Shown piece by piece: positions 1 to 8,390 of a DNA stretch of 64,000 nt. The DNA is taken from assembly GCA_900104565.1 (NCBI GenBank), contig LT629952.1, positions 1,667,123-1,731,122 of the forward strand, written 5' to 3'. A program made the translations under genes and the position numbers. This DNA comes from Ruminococcaceae bacterium Marseille-P2935 (lineage in GTDB: Bacteria > Bacillota > Clostridia > Oscillospirales > Ruminococcaceae). Positions within the stretch are counted from its first letter, which is position 1. Every line of letters begins with the position of its first letter. A model generated the notes under the pieces. The model ran no database searches and was not told where the DNA came from. It worked only from the letters and a program-made list of their open reading frames with translations.

Positions 1-261
1 CGCTTGTCCTCCCGTTGCCATGCAGAACTTTTCTCCCGCCGGGGCAGGCTGCCTGTTTTACAGTACACCCTCACCCCTGCTGCCAGCCGAAAAGCACCCT
101 GTCTGGGTCCATGACTCACACGTAACATAATGCTGATTTGGTCAGTGTTTTCACCGCCTGCATCTAAAGGCAGTCTCGCTCGGGCAAGGTTTCTTCAGGG
201 GGCTGTTGCGGCCCGGCAAGTTTTAACATGACCGGCTGCGGTTTTATTACAGATTGGGATG
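1..261. other. Left-edge non-coding stretch
   Basis: No convincing gene, RNA or terminator is seen between the window edge and the end of murI. It is probably the 3' flank of the ddl-murI unit. Confidence 0.4.
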
Positions 262-1083
262 CTAGAGGGTGTCAATATCCACCATCTGCACCTTTCCTTT
301 TGCCTCCACCCCTAAAAAACGGTAGGCAATCTCTTCAAAACCTTCCGGCGTATCGGTCACATAGTACTGGATTTCGCCCGCCTCTTGCCGTTCTTCATGC
401 AGCAGGCCGTTTTCGGTGAGGCAGCGCTGTGCAAAACGGGCGGTTTCCTTTCCGGCGTCAATCAAGGTTACCTCGTAACCCATTAAATCGTTGATAATAT
501 CATAGATCACCGGGTAATGGGTGCAGCCCAAAATCAACGTATCCACCTTTTCCCGGATAATCGGCTCTAAATAATCCTTCGCTACCAGCCTGGTAACCTG
601 GTTTTCAAAATCAATATACCCATTTTCAACAAGGGGTACAAAAAGCGGGCAGGAATTCCCCACAATTTTTGCGTCGGGACGAATATTGCGGATCAACTTG
701 CCATACATTCCGCTGCGCACCGTAGCGGTTGTGCCAATTACGCCGATTTTACCGGTTGGCGACGCTGCACAGGCAGCCTGGGCCGCCGGCAGAACAGCCC
801 CGGTATAGGGGACCCCGGCTGCCTTGGCGATCTTATCGTCAGCTACGTTGGTGCTCACGGTCCCGCAAGCTGCAATAATCATTTTTACGTTGTGTTTTTT
901 CAAAAAATCAACGTCCTGCATAGCGTACTTTGCAATAGTCTGCTTGCTGCGGGTGCCGTAAGGCACCCGGCCGGTGTCTCCAAAATACACAATATCTTCC
1001 CCCGGCATAATACGGGTCAGCTCTTTTACCGTGGTGAGCCCGCCAACGCCGGAATCAAATACTCCAATTGGCCGATTATCCAT
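262..1083 (-). CDS. murI: Glutamate racemase
   Basis: Cytoplasmic enzyme that interconverts L- and D-glutamate, supplying D-Glu for peptidoglycan. The 273 residues match the usual family length. The N-terminal motif GVFDSGVGGLTT is typical. The first catalytic cysteine lies in AACGT (family norm ACNT; Asn is replaced by Gly here) and the second in LGCTHYP. The ATG follows an AGGGAGGG ribosome binding site. It lies 44 nt downstream of ddl on the same strand, so the two form a small cell-wall precursor operon (D-Ala-D-Ala and D-Glu). The Asn-to-Gly change beside the first cysteine is mildly unusual, but both cysteines are present, so activity is expected. Confidence 0.95.
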   Translation of the reverse strand: MDNRPIGVFDSGVGGLTTVKELTRIMPGEDIVYFGDTGRVPYGTRSKQTIAKYAMQDVDFLKKHNVKMIIAACGTVSTNVADDKIAKAAGVPYTGAVLPAAQAACAASPTGKIGVIGTTATVRSGMYGKLIRNIRPDAKIVGNSCPLFVPLVENGYIDFENQVTRLVAKDYLEPIIREKVDTLILGCTHYPVIYDIINDLMGYEVTLIDAGKETARFAQRCLTENGLLHEERQEAGEIQYYVTDTPEGFEEIAYRFLGVEAKGKVQMVDIDTL

Positions 1084-1127
1084 AAGTCCCTCCCTGCCGC
1101 ATACTGCTGCGCTTTATTTTTTTACCT

Positions 1128-2192
1128 CTACTGTTCTTCCGCCCGCTGAATTCCCAGCCGGATCAAGCGGTCAATCAGTTCGGGGTAAGGCACTCCGCTG
1201 GCTTCCATCAGTTTTGGGTACATGCTGATGGAGGTGAAGCCCGGAATTGTGTTGATTTCATTCAAAATTATGCTGCCGTCGGCCCGGGCAAAAAAGTCCA
1301 CCCTGGAAAAGCCTTCACAGCCAATGGCACGGTACGCTTTTACCGCTATGCGGCGAATTTCTTCCGCCACCTCTTCAGGAATGCGCGCCGGTATATATAA
1401 ATTGGTCGAACCATCCAGGTATTTCCCCTCGTAATCATACAGTTCCCGGACCGGCTCAATCTCACCAATAACAGAAGCAAAGGGGTCGCCGTTGCCCAAA
1501 ACGGCACACTCCACTTCTTTTCCAACAATCGTCTCTTCTACAACCGCCTTGCGGTCATGCTGAAAGGCCAGCTTCAGCGCCTCTTCCAGTTCGCCAAAAC
1601 TGCGGGCCTTACTTACACCCACCGAAGACCCTGCATTGGCAGGTTTTACAAAAACAGGGTATCCCAGTTTTTTGCGGATTTTCTGTTCCACCTCAGGGAA
1701 ATCGCCCATCTGGTTTTTGCGCACTTCGCACCAGCGTGCAGTAGGAATTTGCGCGTTGTCTAAAATAGTGTGGGTCACACATTTATCCATACAGGCGGCG
1801 CTGGCCAGGCAGTCACAGCCCACAAAGGGAATCCCCGCCATCTCCAAAAGGCCCTGAATCGTTCCGTCTTCGCCGTTTTTGCCGTGCAATACCGGGAATA
1901 CCGCGTCTACCCTGATGATTTTATAGCCGCCATCCTGCAGAACCACCAGCCCGTGTATGCCGGAATCGGGGGATAAAAATGCGGTGGCGCCTCTTTCCTT
2001 CCAGCTGCCGTCCGAAATTCCTTCCAGCTCCCCGTCATAATAAAGCCAACGGCCATTTTTGGTAATACCCACCGTTACGGTATTATAGCGGTCCCGCGGA
2101 ATATTTTGCAGAACCGATACGACCGAACGAAGGGAAACTTCATGTTCACTGGAAGCTCCGCCAAATATAACCGCAACTGTTTTCTTTTCCAT
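1128..2192 (-). CDS. ddl: D-alanine--D-alanine ligase
   Basis: ATP-grasp enzyme joining two D-alanines for the muramyl pentapeptide; cytoplasmic. The N-terminus carries GGASSEHEVSLRS. The central ATP-grasp region has PVFVKPANAGSSVGVSK, and the C-terminus has the metal/substrate motif NEINTIPGFTSISMYPKL. The 354 residues are a normal length. The ATG is preceded by an AAGGTGGT ribosome binding site. It is the first gene of a two-gene unit with murI. The SMYPKL active-site region is the D-Ala-D-Ala type, with no sign of a D-Ala-D-Lac ligase, though substrate choice cannot be proven by eye. Confidence 0.95.
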   Translation of the reverse strand: MEKKTVAVIFGGASSEHEVSLRSVVSVLQNIPRDRYNTVTVGITKNGRWLYYDGELEGISDGSWKERGATAFLSPDSGIHGLVVLQDGGYKIIRVDAVFPVLHGKNGEDGTIQGLLEMAGIPFVGCDCLASAACMDKCVTHTILDNAQIPTARWCEVRKNQMGDFPEVEQKIRKKLGYPVFVKPANAGSSVGVSKARSFGELEEALKLAFQHDRKAVVEETIVGKEVECAVLGNGDPFASVIGEIEPVRELYDYEGKYLDGSTNLYIPARIPEEVAEEIRRIAVKAYRAIGCEGFSRVDFFARADGSIILNEINTIPGFTSISMYPKLMEASGVPYPELIDRLIRLGIQRAEEQ

Positions 2193-2743
2193 ATGTTAAC
2201 CACCTTATATGTGAATTGCAAAATATTTATAAAATGTACCGCCTGCTTATGCTGTTTCTTTGTCCCCCAAAAGCTGAAAGCGCAGGCATACGGCTTTAGC
2301 GTTGTTCATACCCGCCAGTGCTCCGTGTACCCGCTTCCCCATTCGGGAAGGCCGCACACTTCCCTTTGGTATAAACATAGGGGCTTTACCTTTAAGGCTA
2401 GGGTCTTTCTCCCGGAGTATTTTGCGCCAGCCGAATATTTTCGCCTTTGGAGGATCTGGCGGGTTACACAGGTCATATTTTCCCCATTTTACAACGCATA
2501 TCATATCCGTTGGGCAGAAGGGCTGATGTCAGCCGCCCCAACAGGTTCAACCTGCCCAACCTGTCATTTTGGTTAAAAACGAGGCTTGTTCAGGCGGCTC
2601 ATGCATTTCGGGCGTACCACCCCAATATACTCAGAATAATATTTTAACATATATAATAGGTGTAATCAATCTTTTTACTGTAATAATATCGTGTCCTGAA
2701 TGGCTTTTAGACTAGTTTTATTGAATTTTTTTAAAAATTCTTG
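2193..2743. other. Divergent intergenic region before the ribosomal operon
   Basis: About 550 nt between ddl (minus) and the rpmG promoter (plus). Open frames here look like chance frames: no good ribosome binding site and no family motif. A promoter for ddl is presumably included but was not pinpointed. Confidence 0.4.
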
Positions 2744-2772
2744 TTGACTAATTGACCCGGCTATGCTATGAT
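2744..2772 (+). promoter_or_regulatory. SigA-type promoter for rpmG-secE-nusG
   Basis: TTGACT (2744-2749) and TATGAT (2767-2772) are separated by exactly 17 nt, about 100 nt upstream of the rpmG start. It is the best promoter in the gap and probably drives rpmG through rplA. Confidence 0.75.
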
Positions 2773-2869
2773 TACTATACCTCTAAAAGGGTTATTTTTT
2801 TATGTCTTAAATTAGAAAAGCGTTCCTTTACGAGGGAGGCAAAACAATTCCAATCAGGAGGTGCCGATC

Positions 2870-3019
2870 ATGAGGGTAAAAATCACTTTAGCCTGCACAG
2901 AGTGCAAACAGCGCAACTACAACACCATGAAAAACAAGAAAAACGATCCCGACAGGCTGGAAATGAACAAGTATTGCAGATTCTGCAAGAAACACACCGT
3001 TCATAAGGAAACAAAGTAA
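2870..3019 (+). CDS. rpmG: 50S ribosomal protein L33
   Basis: A 49-residue zinc-ribbon ribosomal protein. Cysteines occur as CTEC (residues 9-12) and CRFC (36-39), so this is the zinc-binding (C+) version. The N-terminus [12 protein letters not shown] is characteristic. The start follows CAGGAGGTGCCGATC. It is followed after 22 nt by secE, the classic rpmG-secE-nusG order of Firmicutes. The tRNA-Trp gene often found between rpmG and secE in this group is absent here. Confidence 0.95.
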   Translation: MRVKITLACTECKQRNYNTMKNKKNDPDRLEMNKYCRFCKKHTVHKETK

Positions 3020-3041
3020 GCGTGAAAGGCAGGTAGTACGG

Positions 3042-3281
3042 ATGCCGAATGTAGAAGCCGCAAAAAGCGGAAAACCGAGCCGTCCCAAGTTCTTTTCCCG
3101 CGTAGCACGCTTTTTCAAGGACCTGAAAGGTGAAATCAAGCGCGTTGTATGGCCCAGCAAAAAACAGGTCATCAACAATACCCTGGTAGTTATTGCTTTT
3201 GTAATTATTGCTGCCATATTTATTGGGTTGCTTGATGGTGGTCTTGCGTTTCTAATGGACCTGTTCCTAAAGTCTGTTTAA
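3042..3281 (+). CDS. secE: Preprotein translocase subunit SecE
   Basis: Small subunit of the SecYEG channel, embedded in the cytoplasmic membrane. The 79 residues contain a basic amphipathic stretch (FKDLKGEIKRVVWPSKKQV), the family hallmark, followed by one transmembrane helix near residues 45-65. It lies between rpmG and nusG, as in most Firmicutes. The RBS is AGGCAGG, about 9 nt before the ATG. Confidence 0.95.
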   Translation: MPNVEAAKSGKPSRPKFFSRVARFFKDLKGEIKRVVWPSKKQVINNTLVVIAFVIIAAIFIGLLDGGLAFLMDLFLKSV

Positions 3282-3317
3282 TATTTCATGGGGAATATTA
3301 AACCGGAGGTTTGAAAC

Positions 3318-3839
3318 ATGGCTGAGACTGCAAAATGGTATGTTATCCACACCTACTCCGGTTATGAAAACAAGGTAGCCAGCAGCATCGAAAACGCTGT
3401 GGAAAACCGCAAGCTTCACGACCTGTTCGCGGAGATCAGCGTGCCTACCGAGACGGTGACCGAAATTAAGGATAACAAAAAGCGTGAAGTGGAACGCAAA
3501 ATCTTTCCCGGCTACGTGCTGGTAAAGATGGTGATGACCGATGAGTCCTGGTATGTAGTCCGGAACATTCGCGGCGTCACTGGTTTTGTTGGGCCCGGTT
3601 CCAAGCCGGTCCCTCTCACCGAAGAAGAGGTAGCGCGCCTGGGCGTTGAGAAGAAGACTGTGGAAGTTAACTTTGCAGTTGGTGACTCGGTTCGCGTTGC
3701 CGACGGTTACCTGGAAGGTTTTATCGGCGTGGTAGACGCCATCAACGAGGAAAAGAACTCGGTAAGTGTGGTTGTCTCCATGATGGGAAAAGAAATTCCT
3801 GTCGAGCTGGAACTGGATCAGGTGGAACCGCTCGATTAA
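3318..3839 (+). CDS. nusG: Transcription termination/antitermination protein NusG
   Basis: Elongation factor that binds RNA polymerase and modulates pausing and termination. The 173 residues contain an N-terminal NGN domain (WYVIHTYSGYENKVASSIE near the start; FPGYVLVKM about residues 65-73) and a C-terminal KOW domain (VRVADGYLEGFIGVVDAIN, about 115-135). The RBS AACCGGAGG lies well placed before the ATG. It is co-transcribed with secE, and a 159-nt gap carrying an L1-type RNA element separates it from rplK. Confidence 0.97.
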   Translation: MAETAKWYVIHTYSGYENKVASSIENAVENRKLHDLFAEISVPTETVTEIKDNKKREVERKIFPGYVLVKMVMTDESWYVVRNIRGVTGFVGPGSKPVPLTEEEVARLGVEKKTVEVNFAVGDSVRVADGYLEGFIGVVDAINEEKNSVSVVVSMMGKEIPVELELDQVEPLD

Positions 3840-3942
3840 ACTTTTATGAGGTAGTAAGCCCCGCGGGGCTTATGAAAAAAGGAAACGTCGGGGACGTTTC
3901 CGGACTGGGAGCATCAGGGTTGAGCCGGATGAAACCCGGTCT

Positions 3943-3979
3943 GTGGGAGGAATGGAAAATCCATTCCGCCATCTACCAC
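3943..3979 (+). promoter_or_regulatory. Probable ribosomal protein L1 binding site mimic upstream of rplK
   Basis: An RNA hairpin of the form GTGG-GA-GGAATGG/CCATTCC-GCCATCTA-CCAC. The asymmetric internal loop (GA on one side, an 8-nt strand ending in TA on the other) between two helices copies the known L1 site in 23S rRNA (GGUGGGAGGC ... GUGAAAUACCACC). L1 is known to repress its own operon through such mimics. This copy sits about 20 nt before the rplK start. Seen: sequence and pairing. Inferred: function. Confidence 0.7.
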
Positions 3980-3998
3980 TAATTTGGAGGTGCTGAAA

Positions 3999-4424
3999 AT
4001 GGCTCAAAAAGTTGTAGGTTATATTAAACTACAGATTCCGGCCGGCAAAGCAACGCCGGCTCCCCCGGTTGGTCCTGCGCTTGGCCAGCACGGTGTGAAC
4101 ATTATGGCGTTCACCAAGGATTTTAACGAGCGTACCAAAAATGACGTAGGTCTTATCATCCCTGTGGTAATCACGGTGTATGCAGACCGCTCCTTTACCT
4201 TTGTCACCAAAACCCCTCCCGCAGCAGTGCTGATTAAAAAAGCATTGGGCATCGAAAGTGGTTCTGGTGTACCTAACAAAACCAAAGTTGGCAAAATCAC
4301 CAAGGAGCAGGTTCGTAAAATTGCCGAAACCAAAATGCCCGACCTGAACGCCGCTTCTATTGAGGCCGCGATGAGCATGGTGGCAGGTACCTGCCGCAGC
4401 ATGGGCATTGAAGTAGTCGATTAA
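3999..4424 (+). CDS. rplK: 50S ribosomal protein L11
   Basis: Ribosomal protein of the GTPase-associated centre. 141 residues, the standard length. The N-terminal signature [17 protein letters not shown] and the C-terminal rRNA-binding end ([12 protein letters not shown]) are clear. The ATG at 3999 is chosen over an upstream ATG because TTGGAGG lies 8 nt before it and the protein then starts [12 protein letters not shown], as in homologues. It is followed by rplA after 59 nt, with a second L1-type element in the gap. Confidence 0.97.
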   Translation: MAQKVVGYIKLQIPAGKATPAPPVGPALGQHGVNIMAFTKDFNERTKNDVGLIIPVVITVYADRSFTFVTKTPPAAVLIKKALGIESGSGVPNKTKVGKITKEQVRKIAETKMPDLNAASIEAAMSMVAGTCRSMGIEVVD

Positions 4425-4432
4425 TCTTCCCG

Positions 4433-4462
4433 AGTGGGAGGAACAATCCGCTAATTACCACT
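4433..4462 (+). promoter_or_regulatory. Second L1 binding site mimic, upstream of rplA
   Basis: Compact hairpin AGTGG-GA-GGA...TCC-GCTAATTA-CCACT. It has the same asymmetric internal loop as the element before rplK (GA opposite an 8-nt strand ending TA), and the outer GTGG/CCAC helix is identical. It ends 21 nt before the L1 start and is probably the site of L1 feedback control. Confidence 0.75.
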
Positions 4463-4483
4463 AGTAGGGAGGAATAGAACGAT

Positions 4484-5185
4484 ATGAAACATGGTAAAAA
4501 ATATCAGGACAGCGTAAAGCTCTTAGAGAGCCCGCTGTACGATACCCGCGAAGCATTAGAGCTTTGCGTAAAAACTGCAAAAGCTAAATTCGACGAGACT
4601 GTTGAAGTTCACGTCCGTTTGGGTGTAGACTCCCGTCATGCTGACCAGCAGGTTCGCGGCGCGGTAGTTCTGCCAAATGGTACTGGTAAATCGGTTCGCG
4701 TTTGCGTATTCTGCAAAGGCGATAACGTTGCTGCCGCTGAAGCTGCCGGCGCTGAGTATGTAGGCGCTGAAGAGCTCATGCAGAAAATTCAGGGTGGCTG
4801 GATGGACTTTGACGTTGTGATTGCTTCTCCGGACATGATGGGCCTGGTTGGTCGTCTTGGTAAGGTTCTGGGCCCCCGCGGCTTAATGCCAAACCCCAAG
4901 GCCGGTACCGTAACACCTGATGTTGCCAAGGCTGTAACCGAGGCAAAAGCCGGTAAAATTGAGTACCGTCTGGACAAAACCAACATCATCCACTGCCCTA
5001 TCGGCAAGGCTTCTTTCGGAGCTGATAAGCTGCAGGAAAACTTTGACACCCTGATGGGCGCCATTGTAAAAGCAAAACCTGCTGCTGCAAAAGGCCAGTA
5101 TATTAAATCCTGCGTAATTGCTTCCACCATGGGCCCTGGTGTTAAAATTAACCCGGGTAAATTTGGCGGCGGAGCTACTGTGTAA
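4484..5185 (+). CDS. rplA: 50S ribosomal protein L1
   Basis: Ribosomal protein of the L1 stalk and likely translational repressor of the rplK-rplA mRNA. The 233 residues are normal. Conserved segments include [16 protein letters not shown] near the N-terminus and [20 protein letters not shown] in the middle, the latter part of the RNA-binding domain. The RBS is TAGGGAGGA. The two L1-type RNA hairpins upstream suggest autoregulation. It is the last gene of the first transcript, followed by a GC-rich hairpin. Confidence 0.97.
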   Translation: MKHGKKYQDSVKLLESPLYDTREALELCVKTAKAKFDETVEVHVRLGVDSRHADQQVRGAVVLPNGTGKSVRVCVFCKGDNVAAAEAAGAEYVGAEELMQKIQGGWMDFDVVIASPDMMGLVGRLGKVLGPRGLMPNPKAGTVTPDVAKAVTEAKAGKIEYRLDKTNIIHCPIGKASFGADKLQENFDTLMGAIVKAKPAAAKGQYIKSCVIASTMGPGVKINPGKFGGGATV

Positions 5186-5203
5186 CCTTTTTGTTAAGAA
5201 TCT

Positions 5204-5230
5204 CCCCTTGCCAGATGGCAAGGGGGGTTA
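5204..5230 (+). terminator. Hairpin after rplA
   Basis: A 9-bp GC-rich stem CCCCTTGCC/GGCAAGGGG with loop AGAT. The following sequence is only weakly T-rich, so this is an imperfect intrinsic terminator or an mRNA 3'-end stabiliser. Confidence 0.6.
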
Positions 5231-5254
5231 ATTCTTTAAAAAAAGCCCAATCCC

Positions 5255-5283
5255 TTGACAACTGGACAGTTCTGTTTTATAAT
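5255..5283 (+). promoter_or_regulatory. SigA-type promoter for rplJ-rplL
   Basis: Perfect TTGACA (5255-5260) and perfect TATAAT (5278-5283) with a 17-nt spacer. It begins the L10 leader transcript. Confidence 0.9.
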
Positions 5284-5289
5284 AATAAA

Positions 5290-5427
5290 GCTGTGATTTT
5301 CCATAGACAGCAGGTACCGCAAGGTATAAGGTTTATTTTACCGCCTGCCGAGGAAGAGATATACAGACAAACGGCATTGCTGTTTTTTGTAGCTCTTTCT
5401 GCGGTGTGAAGCGGAAAGGGTTTTTTT
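5290..5427 (+). ncRNA. L10 (rplJL) leader with attenuator
   Basis: Leader RNA of about 140 nt between the strong promoter and a Rho-independent terminator: stem CTTTCTGC/GCGGAAAG (5395-5402/5411-5418) followed by GG and seven T. In Firmicutes the L10-L12 complex binds such leaders and causes premature termination (L10 leader family). Position, length and the terminal hairpin fit; the internal L10-binding folds were not modelled. Confidence 0.75.
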
Positions 5428-5602
5428 ATGTTTATAAGCATAAAACGGGTTATGTGCAGTTGGGTATCCGCAAAGGATACATGTTTTGTTTACTGTGTCA
5501 CCCATCCCCATGCGTACAAACTTCATCCGCATGGTTAACAAGGCGAATGCAAGTTTTATTGGGTAAATGCCCGTTCAATTAATGTTCAGGAGGTGAACCA
5601 AT

Positions 5603-6115
5603 TTGCCAAGTGAGAAAGTATTAGTTCAAAAACAAAACGTTGTAGCTGAGCTGAAAGCAAAACTGGATAAATCTGTTGCTGGTGTGCTGGTTGATTATAA
5701 AGGCATTTCCGTAGCAGACGATACGAAGCTTCGTAAAGAACTGAGGGAGGCTGGGGTTGACTACGCTGTAGTGAAGAACACCCTGCTGAAGCGTGCAGTG
5801 GAAGAAGCTGGTTATGCCGAGCTGTCTTCTGTTTTGGAAGGCACCACCGCTTTCGCCTGCTCTGAATCTGATCCTGTAGCTGCTGCAAGAATTCTTGCAA
5901 AGTTTGCTAACAATTCAAAAGGCGCCTTCTCGATTAAGGCTGGTTTTGTTGAGGGTAAAGTTCTGGATGTTGCCGGTGTGGACGACCTTGCCAAGCTGCC
6001 ATCCAGGGAACAGCTGCTGGGCCAGCTGCTTTCTGTGCTGACTGCCGACCTGTCTGGTCTGGCCAGAGCGCTGAATGCGATTGCCGAAAAAGATACCGAA
6101 AAAGAACCCGCATAA
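5603..6115 (+). CDS. rplJ: 50S ribosomal protein L10
   Basis: Base of the ribosomal stalk; binds L12 dimers and 23S rRNA. 170 residues, starting at a TTG codon 8 nt after a strong AGGAGGTGA. No ATG is available at a suitable place. Conserved segments are VLVDYKGISVADDTKLRKEL near residues 27-46 and a C-terminal L12-binding helix (LSVLTADLSGLARALNAIAE). It is co-transcribed with rplL and probably autoregulated through the leader. Confidence 0.97.
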   Translation: MPSEKVLVQKQNVVAELKAKLDKSVAGVLVDYKGISVADDTKLRKELREAGVDYAVVKNTLLKRAVEEAGYAELSSVLEGTTAFACSESDPVAAARILAKFANNSKGAFSIKAGFVEGKVLDVAGVDDLAKLPSREQLLGQLLSVLTADLSGLARALNAIAEKDTEKEPA

Positions 6116-6182
6116 TTGTTGCGGCATAAGTGCTGAAGTTTCAGCAACTACAAATTGAAAAGAAAAATAGGAGGTAACTATC

Positions 6183-6560
6183 ATGGCTTCTGAGAAGATC
6201 ACTAAATTTATTGATGAAATTAAAACCCTGACTGTTCTTGAGCTCAACGAGCTGGTAAAAGCTATCGAGGAGGAATTTGGCGTTTCTGCTGCTGCTCCTG
6301 TAATGATGGCTGGCCCGGCTGCCGCTGCTGCTCCTGCTGCTGAGGAGAAAACCGAATTTGACGTTGTTCTTGTTGAGGCTGGCGCTTCCAAGATGGGCGT
6401 TATCAAACTGGTAAAAGAGTTAACCGGACTGGGCCTGAAAGAGGCAAAAGAGCTGGTTGACGGCGCTCCCAAGACCCTGAAAGAAGCTGCTTCCAAAGCT
6501 GACGCTGAAGAGATGAAAGCAAAACTGGAAGAAGCTGGTGCAAAGGTAGAGCTGAAGTAA
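6183..6560 (+). CDS. rplL: 50S ribosomal protein L7/L12
   Basis: Stalk protein that recruits translation GTPases. 125 residues: N-terminal dimerisation domain ([14 protein letters not shown]), an Ala-rich flexible hinge (residues about 38-52), and a C-terminal factor-binding domain ([30 protein letters not shown]). The RBS is AGGAGGTAACTATC. It is the last gene of the unit: a strong terminator follows, and rpoB/rpoC, which usually come next in Clostridia, are not in the window. Confidence 0.98.
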   Translation: MASEKITKFIDEIKTLTVLELNELVKAIEEEFGVSAAAPVMMAGPAAAAAPAAEEKTEFDVVLVEAGASKMGVIKLVKELTGLGLKEAKELVDGAPKTLKEAASKADAEEMKAKLEEAGAKVELK

Positions 6561-6583
6561 GCTTTTCCCTTTCAACACAGATA

Positions 6584-6615
6584 AAAGCCCCCTGGATGAG
6601 CCAGGGGGCTTTTTG
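6584..6615 (+). terminator. Rho-independent terminator after rplL
   Basis: A stem of about 12 bp, AAAGCCCCCTGG/CCAGGGGGCTTT, followed by a run of T. Confidence 0.95.
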
Positions 6616-7027
6616 TTATGCAAAAAGGGGTGACAGCTTTATTAAAGGCCGGCATGAACAGAAATTATGGCGCTATTGGTAAGCGTCCGGAACAATTTCA
6701 TGTGTTTCAGGCACTGGGGAGAATGGGATAAACTGTAATAAAATACATGGGTTCCACTCCTCATGGAAGGCTAAGTTTATTACGGGTTTGCAATAGATAA
6801 TAACAAGTAGGTGTAGGCTGCTTTATTATTTAGGAATTGGTTGAGCGTTGCTCTATCAAATAAAAGCCTTCTATTTATTCATTGACCTGCCGGCTAAGCT
6901 GCCACCACCGTATATCGGGGTATATATGAATAGGGTAACTTTTCTAAAGGAATATGTCTCCGCCGCAAAGTTAAAAACCATATTATTGGGGTTCGTTTTG
7001 TATCGGTCACCCGTATTTTGTGGTAAA
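6616..7027. other. Intergenic region between convergent genes
   Basis: About 410 nt. No gene, RNA signature or repeat that I can support. A 63-codon open frame (6848-7042) has neither ribosome binding site nor family features. Confidence 0.4.
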
Positions 7028-8377
7028 TTATCTATTACCTAATGCCAAATACCGTTGCACAATAACATACCATGTTAATGTTCCTACCGATCCTGTTATC
7101 GGCAGCCCTTCCTGACGCTGAATTTCACGCACTGCCGCGGCGGTGACCGGGCCAAAAATTCCGTCTACTGTAACTTTAGGGACCGAGGGGTCTACATCAG
7201 AAATTGCTGCCAGAAAAGTTTGCAGGTCACGTACATCTTGCCCAGTTTGCCCCTCGAAAACAATATATCCAGGATACAAGAGAGCGTAATTTACATATTC
7301 CGGAGTTAGTAACTGTAGCGTCTCATCATAGACACGCCGCATGGTATACCAGGTTTCCCGCCCTATAATACCATCCGGTGTAAGCCCATATTTTGTCTGG
7401 AAGGCAATGACTGCTTCTTTTGTTTTTGGGCCGAAGTCGCCATCTACTTCTGGTGCTGGAAGGTTGTAATCGAAAGTACCAATCACGCTCAAATAATACT
7501 GTGCTATTCTAACAAAGTCCCCTACATCTCCTTCTCGTAAAAATTTTGGGAAAAGTCTTTTAATTTCGGAAAGCGTTAATCCCTCAGAATAAAGGTCTGC
7601 CAGGCGTTTTACGTTAATATATAAATATAAAATTTTATACCATGTGGATTTTCCTACAATTCCATCCTGGGTCAGGTCAAAAATTCTCTGGAAAGCCTTT
7701 ACCGCCGCCTCTGTTTCCAGATTAAAAATTCCATCTTCAAGAGGTATGATTGGAATGCTGGGGTAATCTTGCGCAATCCGGTTTAGTTCACGCTGAATCA
7801 TGCGAACCTCCTCCCCTGCATCACCCAAATGCAGGGGAACGCCGGGATAGGACGGTACATTTGGCCCAACCGGAGCATTGGCGATGATATTAATATCTTC
7901 ACCATAAAAATGCTGCAAAATTTGGTATGGGGTATAACCCTGATTGGCTAAATCTACCGTACCCCATTGAGATAACCCCGGACAAGTTACATTAACGCCA
8001 TCACAATACTGGGTAAAAAGCGGTTGAATAAACCCTTGCCTTGTCACATAATCATTGAAGAGTTCGTCTACTATTTGGCTGATATTGGCAAAAACGTCTC
8101 TTTCATACACAAAGGACTGATCATACTGGGTGGAGTTGGTGATATCAAAGTCATACCCCCTGCTGCGGTACCATTCCGTATAAATCCGGTTTAGGGCATA
8201 GCTGATCTGAGCGTATATATTCGCCCGCAAAGCTTCTTCTGGCCAGGTGGGGTAAAGTTCGCTGGAAGCCACATTTTTAATGTAATCGATAAACGGTACC
8301 GTAACATTCTGTGCCGGCTGGTCGGGCGCCCCTAAATGTACGGTAATATACTCTGGCACAACAGGTTCGTGCGGCAT
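7028..8377 (-). CDS. SpoIID-like protein with three peptidoglycan-binding repeats, no signal peptide
   Basis: 449 residues. Residues about 35-175 resemble SpoIID lytic transglycosylases: PTWPEEALRANIYAQISYAL parallels the EALKAQAVAARTYA region, DITNSTQYDQSFV the central part, and GLSQWGTVDLANQGYTPYQIL the GMSQWGA region. Three PG_binding_1 repeats follow (about 180-255, 285-352, 370-445), each with the pattern DG-FG--T--AV--FQ---GL--DGI-G--TW. There is no signal peptide or membrane segment, which is odd for a wall-acting protein. The RBS (AAAGGAGGTGAT) and a 13-nt gap link it to the upstream gene. Members of this type recur in gut Clostridia, from memory. Possible roles: spore wall, mother-cell lysis, or export by a non-Sec route. 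Function unproven. Confidence 0.75.
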   Translation of the reverse strand: MPHEPVVPEYITVHLGAPDQPAQNVTVPFIDYIKNVASSELYPTWPEEALRANIYAQISYALNRIYTEWYRSRGYDFDITNSTQYDQSFVYERDVFANISQIVDELFNDYVTRQGFIQPLFTQYCDGVNVTCPGLSQWGTVDLANQGYTPYQILQHFYGEDINIIANAPVGPNVPSYPGVPLHLGDAGEEVRMIQRELNRIAQDYPSIPIIPLEDGIFNLETEAAVKAFQRIFDLTQDGIVGKSTWYKILYLYINVKRLADLYSEGLTLSEIKRLFPKFLREGDVGDFVRIAQYYLSVIGTFDYNLPAPEVDGDFGPKTKEAVIAFQTKYGLTPDGIIGRETWYTMRRVYDETLQLLTPEYVNYALLYPGYIVFEGQTGQDVRDLQTFLAAISDVDPSVPKVTVDGIFGPVTAAAVREIQRQEGLPITGSVGTLTWYVIVQRYLALGNR

Positions 8378-8390
8378 ACTATCACCTCCT

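Noticed and set aside
2106..2576. 156-codon plus-strand frame in the ddl-rpmG gap
   Set aside because: Starts inside ddl on the opposite strand, lacks a ribosome binding site and has no recognisable motif.
2870..3042. tRNA-Trp between rpmG and secE
   Set aside because: Looked for because it is common in this gene order; the gap is only 22 nt and contains no tRNA.
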